Positions 1 to 5,850 of a DNA stretch of 8,046 nucleotides are shown here, piece by piece. Under the pieces are notes generated by a model. It saw only the letters and a program-made list of their open reading frames with translations. It had not been told where the DNA came from and made no database searches. The DNA comes from an uncultured Bacteroidales bacterium. Lineage in GTDB: Bacteria > Bacteroidota > Bacteroidia > Bacteroidales > Paludibacteraceae. Position 1 is the stretch's first letter; each line of letters begins with the position of its first letter. Both the position numbers and the translations under genes were made by a program. The stretch is from the NCBI GenBank assembly GCA_945949375.1, contig CAMFEN010000036.1, positions 1-8,046 of the forward strand. Direction: 5' to 3'.

Positions 1-606
1 GCGAAGGTGAACGAGGACTTGGAGTACTACTCGGTGGTGCGCTCCATCCGCGCGATAGAGAACTCTGACGTGTGTATCCTGATGATAGACGCCACGCGGG
101 GTATCGAAGCGCAAGACCTGAATATCTACTCGCTGATTCAGAAGAACAAGAAAGGGCTGGTGGTGTGCATCAACAAATGGGACTTGGTGGAGAGCAAGAC
201 GAATGCCGACATCAAGGCTTTCGAGCGTGCTATCCGCGAGCGTATTGCGCCGTTCACCGATTTCCCGATAATCTTCGCCTCCGCGCTGACCAAACAACGT
301 ATCTTCAAGGTGATGGAGACCGCGCTACACGTGTATGAGAACAAGTTCCGCAAGGTGCCTACGGCGCAACTGAACGATAAGTTCCTGCCGCTGATAGAGA
401 ACTATCCGCCGCCTGCTACGAAGGGCAAGTACATCAAGATAAAGTACTGCACGCAGTTGCCGAACACGCAGGTGCCGACCTTTGTATTCTTCGCCAACCT
501 GCCACAGTATGTGAAAGAGCCTTATCGCCGTTTCTTGGAGAACAAGTTGCGCGAGTGGTGGGACTTCAACGGCACGCCTGTGCAACTCTTCATCCGCGCA
601 AAATAA
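1..606 (+). CDS. der: Ribosome biogenesis GTPase Der (EngA), C-terminal part
   Basis: Der is a tandem-G-domain GTPase that assists maturation of the 50S ribosomal subunit in the cytoplasm. The window enters the gene in frame at base 1, just after the switch II/G3 region of the second G domain. The first visible residues are [15 protein letters not shown], the stretch that follows the DTAG motif in Der proteins. Counting from base 1, the G4 motif NKWD is at residues 58-61 and the G5 motif SAL at 94-96. From about residue 117 to the end (201) comes the KH-like RNA-binding domain that marks Der among GTPases. The GTG at base 7 is internal and not a start. The gene ends with TAA at 604-606. The first G domain and the P-loop of the second lie outside the window. 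Its G+C-rich codon use differs from the AT-rich genes that follow. Confidence 0.95.
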   Translation, partial: AKVNEDLEYYSVVRSIRAIENSDVCILMIDATRGIEAQDLNIYSLIQKNKKGLVVCINKWDLVESKTNADIKAFERAIRERIAPFTDFPIIFASALTKQRIFKVMETALHVYENKFRKVPTAQLNDKFLPLIENYPPPATKGKYIKIKYCTQLPNTQVPTFVFFANLPQYVKEPYRRFLENKLREWWDFNGTPVQLFIRAK

Positions 607-647
607 CGTGAACCCGAAATAGGATACTAATACACAGAAACGACTAC

Positions 648-666
648 ATTTTTGTTCAACAAAAAT
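648..666. terminator. AT-rich palindrome downstream of der, possible weak terminator
   Basis: Two 9-base arms, ATTTTTGTT and AACAAAAAT, form a perfect palindrome around a single C, 42 bases after the der stop. It is A+T-rich and so would make a weak hairpin, although A- and T-runs surround it. It could help end der transcription, or simply be low-complexity sequence bordering the IS insertion. Confidence 0.3.
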
Positions 667-708
667 TTCCAAAAATAATTCAGATATTTTTCTTTAACGT
701 ATAATTAA

Positions 709-1497
709 CAATAGTTCGTGAATATATTTTTAATAAGTTTATTTTGTGATAGTTAAGTTGCGGATGCCTACTTTTCTAAAAAGACCTTTGTCGAAGGACT
801 AAGTATAATGGGCTTTGAACTCGTCAGTCGCTTCCGAGACGATGTCCGCTTGCGCTATCTCTACACCGGTGAAAAGACCGGTAAAAGGGGACACCCTAAG
901 CAGTATGACGGAGTCGTTGACAAAAACAATCTACGCAAAGATGTCTTCCAAGAGGAGGTGTACGATTGGGATGGACAGGAAGTGATAGTATACTCTGCAG
1001 TTGTCAATGCAGTCAATATGAAGCGAAATGTCAAAGTCGTTATTATTGACTTTGAGGATCCTGACAAGAAGACGCAAACGCGCAAGGTGTTTTTCTCAAC
1101 GGATTGCTCCATGTCGGCAAAGGAGGTGATAGATATCTATCGCTCTCGGTTCCAAATAGAGTTTTTCTTTCGGGATGCCAAGCAGTTTATCGGTCTCTGC
1201 CATTGTCAAGCACGCGACACGAGGGCATTGGACTTTGCCTTTAACCTATCGTTATCTGCTATCAATGTTGCCAAAGCATTTTGCAGACATTACAACCTCA
1301 ACTATTCCATTGCGGATCTTAAGTTGCTAATGCACAATGCGATGATGATTGAAAGATTTTTATCCATGTTCGGCAATTTACCGAACTTGCACAAAAATCA
1401 AAGGCTAAAAGAACACTATTTCAAAGATCTCTTGCTTTACGGACTCAAAGCGTCCGCTTAGCAACATATATAAAGCCAAATTTTTAACGGACTATTG
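709..1497 (+). mobile_element. Internally deleted IS4-type insertion sequence
   Basis: The left end (from 709) reads CAATAGTTCGTGAA. The right end, read on the other strand from 1497, is CAATAGTCCGTTAA, a 12 of 14 match, so these are terminal inverted repeats. They are flanked by ATAATTAA (701-708) and ATAATTGA (1498-1505), a 7 of 8 match that looks like a slightly decayed target-site duplication. The element is 789 bp, too short for a full IS4-type transposase of roughly 400 residues, and only the C-terminal part of one is present. An internal deletion has joined the terminal ~50 bases (709-758) directly to the middle of the transposase gene. The element is probably immobile unless a related transposase acts on its ends. 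A second copy of the left end lies at 5559-5609. Confidence 0.75.
757..1461 (+). pseudogene. IS4-family DDE transposase, C-terminal fragment
   Basis: In frame, similarity to transposases begins at codon 757 (VADAYFSKKTFVEGLSI), upstream of the ATG at 808, and an in-frame TAA sits at 754-756. The coding sequence is therefore truncated at its 5' end and does not start at 808. The Asp of the ADAYFSK stretch fits the second catalytic Asp of the DDE triad. Numbered from the ATG at 808, Y111, R114, E118 and K125 fit the IS4 Y-x2-R-x3-E-x6-K signature, which holds the catalytic Glu. The N-terminal half, with the DNA-binding region and the first catalytic Asp, is missing. The remainder reads through without frameshift to TAG at 1459-1461, and the right inverted repeat follows 26 bases later. 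The protein should be inactive. Confidence 0.85.
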
Positions 1498-1524
1498 ATA
1501 ATTGATACATTTTGAAATTCGCTG

Positions 1525-1532
1525 CAAAATTA
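1525..1532 (-). promoter_or_regulatory. Orphan Bacteroidetes-type -7 promoter element (TAATTTTG)
   Basis: On the minus strand TAATTTTG fits the Bacteroidetes -7 consensus TAnnTTTG, and a TTG 18 bases upstream (1553-1551) could be the -33 element. It lies in the 13-base sequence GTAATTTTGCAGC, which also occurs at the HAD-gene promoter (4596-4584) and the purF promoter (7643-7655). It points into the IS element, antisense to the transposase fragment, and no gene follows it. It may be the leftover promoter of a gene removed or displaced by the insertion. Confidence 0.35.
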
Positions 1533-1578
1533 CAACAAGAGGCTGTCTAACAAGTCAAGTTAGGCAGCCTCTTGTTGT
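1532..1578. repeat. Dispersed hairpin repeat, copy 1 (possible bidirectional terminator)
   Basis: A 20-base arm (1532-1551) is complementary to 1559-1578 with one T:G position, around the 7-base loop AAGTCAA. This is a very stable hairpin between the convergent transposase fragment and nuclease gene, where a bidirectional terminator would fit. The core of the stem and the loop recur at 7405-7444, so this is a dispersed repeat and not merely a local terminator. Confidence 0.8.
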
Positions 1579-1701
1579 ATGTGAATGGCTTATAAGGGGC
1601 TACAATCACCGCTAAAACCTTCGTTTTGTTCCAAAAACGCCCGCAGGCGAGACGCCTGCGTCCCCAGTATCTACGCTTCATAGGACTTGTTAGACAGCCT
1701 C
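1539..1701. mobile_element. MITE-like module with 18-bp perfect terminal inverted repeats
   Basis: GAGGCTGTCTAACAAGTC at 1539-1556 is repeated exactly in inverted orientation at 1684-1701, bounding 163 bp with no coding capacity. Inside lie the right arm of the hairpin repeat (1559-1578) and a REP-like palindrome (1641-1668). This structure fits a non-autonomous miniature element or a composite of short repeats. I see no clear target duplication and no transposase in the window with matching ends; the IS4-type ends at 709 and 1497 are different. Confidence 0.5.
1641..1668. repeat. REP-like palindrome, copy 1
   Basis: The arms CGCAGGCG (1642-1649) and CGCCTGCG (1653-1660) pair around AGA, followed by TCCCCAGT. 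The full 28 bases are identical to 7730-7757. It is strongly G+C-rich within an AT-rich neighbourhood. Such short GC-rich palindromes are typical of REP elements, some of which are moved by REP-associated tyrosine transposases. None is visible here. Confidence 0.75.
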
Positions 1702-1732
1702 GTAAGGGAAATGAGTTTTTTTTACAAAACAG

Positions 1733-3532
1733 TTATTTTTTCCAGTAGCGGGTTTGAAGATAGGATATCAAATCCTTATAATCACCATCTGCAGGGATGG
1801 GGCTCAGCAAGGCTTGCGGATCAATGATGCGGAATTTGGATTGCTCTTTCAAGGTTGGTAGATACGCTCCTATTATTGCACTACGAAATTCGGTATGGCT
1901 ATTTGGAACAACGAGAATATGCATATAATCATGTGCCTCAATATTTGCAAGTTCTGGCATTGCAATAATTCTCTCTACCAAGAGAGTTTGACGCATCAAT
2001 TCGTAATAAGGATCTACTTTGTATATATCATTCCACTTTTTTATATTAGAAGTTGGTAGTATGCGTTCAGGATAGCGTTTTAGAGATTCTATATTAGCCT
2101 CCTTTCCATCATAGGACTCTGTATATTTCCATTCGATAGGAAAGAGCATTTTCTTTCCATCTTTTCTCCTAGCATATACCAATGCATCTATAGAAGTGCA
2201 TTTAGTTCCTCGTGTTTCATGCTTTTCTCCAAGTAATGCTTTGTTTTTGTGTACAAATTCAAAGGTAATATATCCTTCATTATCCAATGGAGAAACGAGT
2301 ATTTCATCTATTTCAATCCCTATTACGTTTTCAAGAATAGCTTTTACAGCCTTCTCATCATTGCGAATTGCAAACAGATGGTTGAGGCAGTGTATTTGCG
2401 AAGATACTAAATGCCCAGTAGGGCTTTTATGTTTTTTATTCTCTCCCCACCAAGTAATCTTGTGATTGTTAAAATAGGAAATAGCAGCATCTCTAATCCC
2501 CTCGAAAAGATTGTACTTACTATCAATAGATTGCAAAACAAATTCATGTTCTCCTTTAAAGAAGCCCATGTTGCGAGCGATTTTAGATAGGTGTTTATTA
2601 TAAAAAGCGATTTGATGTCTTTTTTCTTGTTTGTAGAAAGTTCTCTTCATTACATATTCATGAACAAATTGATGAGAATATTGAATACTTATTGGAAAAT
2701 CCCCTTTGTTGATGATAGATAATATCTCTTCTTCTTTTTCTTCAAACATTGAATGCATAGCATCTGCTAAAAATATACCATTGATATGATTGCAGCGCTT
2801 GTCATTGTACATACTATACAACTTATCAAAAGAGCGGGAAGATGAAGTTGAAGGTATGTCTATTTTGTGTGTCATGATATCTGCCATGACATTTACATAA
2901 AACATCAATTCTGAAATAATACCTACCTGTTTGTTTGTGGGTAATTTCAGTTCATAGATATTTAATGTGTTGCCTTCAATACTCCAAATATCCAAAAAAC
3001 TATTCGGCGTAAACGACTCCTGACAAGGCACTTCTCTTTTGAAAAGACGAACTGGCAATTGATGATTGATTGCATCAAAGCGAGCTTTTTCTCTTTTACA
3101 AAATTCTCTTTCTAACTGAGCTTCTTGGTGAGAGGCTTCTTGTTTAGCATTACCTCGTGGAACGTTTACAACAAGATTTATGTTAGCCAACTGTTTTATT
3201 TCCGCTTTGAAATCCTCTGTAGTGTCTGCCCAAGAGTAAATATTAATGAATTTCATAAGTCGATACAAAAATCGATGATAGTGTTCATTTGCTTTAGGCA
3301 AATTTTTACTCTTGCAATCAATATGGACTTTATTGATTGTTGGTATCCAGGCTTTCAAACAGATTGCCCAACCTTCAAATGCAGCTTCATTGGTTTGCAT
3401 ATTGGATGTTAAACCTTTGCTAGGCAATTGAAGAAACAACGTGTTGCTTTCTATTCTGAAATCAATATATTTAGGTAAACGTAAATTAGGATTTACATCG
3501 TTAAGGAATTTGATAATTTCGTTTTTGGTCAT
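1733..3532 (-). CDS. Large protein with two PD-(D/E)XK nuclease-like motifs (PGN_0703-like C-terminus)
   Basis: This 599-residue protein has no signal peptide or membrane segment and should be cytoplasmic. The C-terminal half resembles PGN_0703-type putative restriction endonucleases: SSQIHCLNHLF at 377-387, RGTKCTSIDALVYA at 441-454, PIEWKYTESY at 465-474 and LMRQTLL at 512-518. D449, E467 and K469 form a PD-(D/E)XK-type catalytic set. A second, independent set occurs in the N-terminal half, with D181 in FLDIW, then YELK at 193-196 giving E194 and K196, followed by a helix-rich SELMFYVNVM stretch. Residues 1-125 are unassigned. The start ATG at 3532 is 4 nt after the stop of the HAD gene, so translation is probably coupled. 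The gene is AT-rich compared with der and purF. I recognise the nuclease motifs but not an exact family for the whole chain; either site could be inactive in practice. Confidence 0.75.
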   Translation of the reverse strand: MTKNEIIKFLNDVNPNLRLPKYIDFRIESNTLFLQLPSKGLTSNMQTNEAAFEGWAICLKAWIPTINKVHIDCKSKNLPKANEHYHRFLYRLMKFINIYSWADTTEDFKAEIKQLANINLVVNVPRGNAKQEASHQEAQLEREFCKREKARFDAINHQLPVRLFKREVPCQESFTPNSFLDIWSIEGNTLNIYELKLPTNKQVGIISELMFYVNVMADIMTHKIDIPSTSSSRSFDKLYSMYNDKRCNHINGIFLADAMHSMFEEKEEEILSIINKGDFPISIQYSHQFVHEYVMKRTFYKQEKRHQIAFYNKHLSKIARNMGFFKGEHEFVLQSIDSKYNLFEGIRDAAISYFNNHKITWWGENKKHKSPTGHLVSSQIHCLNHLFAIRNDEKAVKAILENVIGIEIDEILVSPLDNEGYITFEFVHKNKALLGEKHETRGTKCTSIDALVYARRKDGKKMLFPIEWKYTESYDGKEANIESLKRYPERILPTSNIKKWNDIYKVDPYYELMRQTLLVERIIAMPELANIEAHDYMHILVVPNSHTEFRSAIIGAYLPTLKEQSKFRIIDPQALLSPIPADGDYKDLISYLQTRYWKK

Positions 3533-3536
3533 AGTA

Positions 3537-4565
3537 TTATTTAGTTAAAATTGTGACTACTCGTTGTGCATCTTCGGTTGTGATACCCGTTTGGGAATCA
3601 ATTTGTACAAAGTGTTCTTTGAGTTTGCAGAAGGAATCAAGGTCATCCAAAATTACATAATTGGTCACTTCGGGATGTTCTTCTAGCCACAAAGCAATCT
3701 CTATCTCTCTTGCCAATCTCATTGCATCGTATAGGTCAAAATCATCGGGATTATTTTCCATTTGCGATTGGATATAATCATCTGCCACATGCAACGAAGT
3801 GATATCATAAATCACTCCTGGCAATTTGCGTGCTTTCCACATTGCCCGCATGTTTGCGATACCAGAATATCTCCACGATGATGATATAACAATCTTGGCT
3901 TGTGTGGAATCAACGATATGGGCTAATTGCTCTACCGCTTTGGGGTCAAACAGGATTCCGAAAGTATCTTCGGTTGGTAGGTGCTCATGCCGAAGTTGGT
4001 CGTAGTAATTATCGGTATTCAACACACCATCTAAATCCAGGAATATGACTTTGCATTTTTCTTTAGGCATTTCGTTGGCTTCTATTTTTTTCAAAGTTTG
4101 TTGAATACACTCATAGCCGTTTTTCATCTTGCTGCTACTTGTTTTCTTCAATGTGGTTATTATAGTATTTGGAACTACAGGTTTCTGTAATTTGTCTTTT
4201 CGACTAATCAGAGATAGCGTTCTTTGGGTTTGTCGTTGAATTTCCGCACTCAATTTTTGTAAATCTTCTTCGCTCTCATCAAATAATATGTACAAACATT
4301 CAGGTGGTAGTTTGCGAAAAATCTCTCTGCTCTTTTTTGCAACAGGATTATTGACTAACATATAATGCGTGACACTTGATATTTCTTTAGCTGCTTCATT
4401 CAGGTAATACTCAATTGCAGTTTCAATCATGTGACACAAACAGGATTGTAGTTGCTGCTCAATCTGTTGGTTGCCTGTTCGTTTGAGATACTCGCCCAAT
4501 AAAGGCATCTCATAAAAGACTTCTACTTTTCCTTTCATCGCTGTAGTGATTTTGTAGTTAAACAT
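3537..4565 (-). CDS. HAD-domain protein (Swiss Army Knife RNA repair-like HAD) with unassigned N-terminus
   Basis: This 342-residue protein has a C-terminal HAD phosphatase-like domain from about 170 to the end. Motif I is FLDLDGVLN (175-183), with nucleophile D177 and acid/base D179. Motif II is VISSSW (226-231), with S228 or S229 in the usual phosphate-binding place. A conserved-looking R286-E287-I288 follows, and motif IV is ILDDLD with D307 and D308. This pattern resembles the HAD domains of 'Swiss Army Knife' RNA repair proteins, which are thought to process nucleic-acid end phosphates; that role is inferred here. Residues 1-165 are mostly helical-looking, Lys- and Glu-rich toward the end, and match no family I recognise. 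All motif residues are present, so the enzyme should be active. It lies between the WYL regulator gene (78 nt upstream) and the nuclease-like gene (4 nt downstream). Confidence 0.8.
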   Translation of the reverse strand: MFNYKITTAMKGKVEVFYEMPLLGEYLKRTGNQQIEQQLQSCLCHMIETAIEYYLNEAAKEISSVTHYMLVNNPVAKKSREIFRKLPPECLYILFDESEEDLQKLSAEIQRQTQRTLSLISRKDKLQKPVVPNTIITTLKKTSSSKMKNGYECIQQTLKKIEANEMPKEKCKVIFLDLDGVLNTDNYYDQLRHEHLPTEDTFGILFDPKAVEQLAHIVDSTQAKIVISSSWRYSGIANMRAMWKARKLPGVIYDITSLHVADDYIQSQMENNPDDFDLYDAMRLAREIEIALWLEEHPEVTNYVILDDLDSFCKLKEHFVQIDSQTGITTEDAQRVVTILTK

Positions 4566-4587
4566 TCGTTATTATCGTTTTCGGCTG

Positions 4588-4595
4588 CAAAATTA
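4588..4595 (-). promoter_or_regulatory. Bacteroidetes-type -7 promoter element for the HAD-nuclease pair
   Basis: TAATTTTG on the minus strand matches TAnnTTTG and sits 22 bases before the HAD-gene ATG. It belongs to a 13-mer (GTAATTTTGCAGC) shared with the purF promoter. No good TTTG is seen at the normal -33 spacing; that position falls inside a palindrome (4605-4623). The pair may therefore be transcribed separately from the WYL gene and be regulated. Confidence 0.5.
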
Positions 4596-4604
4596 CTACT
4601 GCAA

Positions 4605-4623
4605 AGTGCCATTCTACGGCACT
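4605..4623. promoter_or_regulatory. 19-bp palindrome, candidate operator between WYL and HAD genes
   Basis: AGTGCC and GGCACT form 6-base inverted arms separated by 7 bases. The palindrome covers the expected -33 region of the promoter at 4595-4588. This position suits an operator bound by the adjacent WYL regulator. It could instead be a weak hairpin terminator for the WYL gene, whose stop is 21 bases upstream, but no T-run follows. Confidence 0.4.
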
Positions 4624-4643
4624 ATGAAAAGGAAATGTACAAA

Positions 4644-5555
4644 TTATTGCATTTTTTTATAGTGATTTATTATTTGTTCTGCTTCTTTAATGAATTTCTC
4701 ACGAAGCCACAGAGGTTTAACGATTGTAATTTCTGGTAATATAGAACGGAGTTCTTGGATAAAGTCCGCAGTCGGAACAATCCAATATTCGAATAGCGAA
4801 TAATCATCCGTTCGCTCAATTTCTTTCTGCGAGTGGTGTAATGGGAGTGAACGCAGATAGTTGGCGCGGAATGGTGTTACGCGAAGTTGAACTAACTCAA
4901 CGGGTTTGTCATCTACCATAACTCCGTAATAATTATGTAGAAAACTCTCTGGGTTAAAACTCTTAGGAACCTTAAAAGCATTTTCGGTTATTTGCATAGA
5001 TAACACACGATCCAACGAATAGAAATGCAGCTCATCATTGCCTTCTCGCAGACCGATGATATACCATCGCTGTTTGAATACCTTGATACAATATGGAGCA
5101 ATCTCGAAGTTTCTTGGAGCACTCATCTTAAAACTTTGATACTCAACTTGTAGTGTTAGATTTTGCCGCATAGCATCAATCACGTGTGTCAAGTATTTAT
5201 TGCCAGAAGGTATGTCTTCTAAAAGTAATCTGTCTTTTAACGATTGCCCCTCCATCAAAAGATTGCTGACAGAGAACGAATTAAGTAACCAATTTTGGAC
5301 ATCATCACTCTTTATGTCATCACGGTTAGCTATTGCGTATTTATTGCCCCTTACACATTCTATCTCAATACCAAACAGAATAAGAATATCATCTTTCATG
5401 CGGAAGAATGTGCGCCGTGGAATAGTTGCTTCATCTTCATCATTGAGCGCTGCGTTTTGCCAATAATCATTGATTTGTTGGCGAGTTAATGCTCCCCGCG
5501 AATATAGCAAGTCAACGAGCCAGATATAACGCTGAAATTGTCGAACTGATGTCAT
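4644..5555 (-). CDS. WYL-domain transcriptional regulator
   Basis: This 303-residue protein has the layout of WYL regulators. A winged helix-turn-helix lies at about 5-75, starting RYIWLVDLLYSRGALT and including IPRRTFFRMKDDI. The WYL domain is at about 130-190, with RWYIIGL at 163-169 in the WYL position and FYSLDRV at 178-184. The WCX-type C-terminal extension is at about 218-300. WYL domains are believed to sense ligands, possibly nucleic-acid-derived, and many such regulators repress phage-defence genes. I chose the ATG at 5555 because it leaves the usual handful of residues before the helix-turn-helix; a TTG at 5561 would start inside an IS end. No Shine-Dalgarno sequence is seen. The IS-derived sequence ends only 3 bases upstream of the ATG, so the original promoter has probably been replaced. 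It probably controls the HAD and nuclease-like genes downstream. Confidence 0.85.
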   Translation of the reverse strand: MTSVRQFQRYIWLVDLLYSRGALTRQQINDYWQNAALNDEDEATIPRRTFFRMKDDILILFGIEIECVRGNKYAIANRDDIKSDDVQNWLLNSFSVSNLLMEGQSLKDRLLLEDIPSGNKYLTHVIDAMRQNLTLQVEYQSFKMSAPRNFEIAPYCIKVFKQRWYIIGLREGNDELHFYSLDRVLSMQITENAFKVPKSFNPESFLHNYYGVMVDDKPVELVQLRVTPFRANYLRSLPLHHSQKEIERTDDYSLFEYWIVPTADFIQELRSILPEITIVKPLWLREKFIKEAEQIINHYKKMQ

Positions 5556-5558
5556 GGT

Positions 5559-5625
5559 CAATAGTTCGTGAATATTTTTTTTTATAAGTTTATTTTGTGA
5601 TAGTTAAGTACTATCGGACTATATG
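5559..5625 (+). mobile_element. Second left end of the IS4-type element, possibly a ~67-bp deletion derivative
   Basis: The 51 bases at 5559-5609 are nearly identical to the left end at 709-758, differing only in an A/T run. They are followed at once by CGGACTAT (5615-5622), an 8-base match to the inner part of the right inverted repeat (CGGACTATTG, 1488-1497). The whole could be a tiny derivative containing only the two ends, or a solo left end with a chance match. I see no target duplication around it. GATAGT (5599-5604) and ACTATC (5610-5615) form a palindrome across the join. Confidence 0.55.
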
Positions 5626-5850
5626 TTGTACTGTCCAACAGCAAATGCAATTTTGTATGCCGGTAACTCAAAATTCTTGAAGAGACAACGCACTGCCCCA
5701 CCACTTCTCTACCACCTCGAAGTCTCAAGCCGTATAACATAGGTGATTCGTAGGTGATTCGTAGGTGATTAACAAGACAAACCCCTATTTTGTACGAAAA
5801 ATGTTTAGACTGCCTCACATAGTTTACAAAAAAGGAATAGAATTATGCCG
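5626..5850. other. Intergenic region with no supported gene
   Basis: Between the IS remnant and the secreted-protein gene I see no convincing gene on either strand. The open frames here cross the tandem repeat and resemble no protein I know. The region holds one 11-bp tandem repeat (5741-5770) and otherwise unassigned sequence that may be the debris of an older element. Confidence 0.5.
5741..5770. repeat. 11-bp tandem repeat (AGGTGATTCGT, 2.7 copies)
   Basis: Two perfect copies of AGGTGATTCGT are followed by AGGTGATT, with no mismatches. The period is close to one helical turn, so each unit presents the same DNA face. It lies 80 bases from the stop of the minus-strand secreted-protein gene. 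Its function is unknown; copy number may vary by slippage. Confidence 0.85.

Noticed and set aside
808..810. ATG at 808 as the real start of the transposase
   Set aside because: Transposase-like sequence with a catalytic-type Asp continues upstream in frame to 757, so 808 is an internal methionine of a truncated gene.
1532..1701. CRISPR array or attachment site
   Set aside because: The repeated units are inverted, few and unevenly spaced, with no Cas or integrase gene nearby; palindromic repeat or MITE fits better.
5582..5818. 78-residue minus-strand open frame between the IS remnant and the secreted-protein gene
   Set aside because: It is translated across the 11-bp tandem repeat and the IS end, has no recognisable domain, and ends inside repeat sequence; it is most likely a chance frame.
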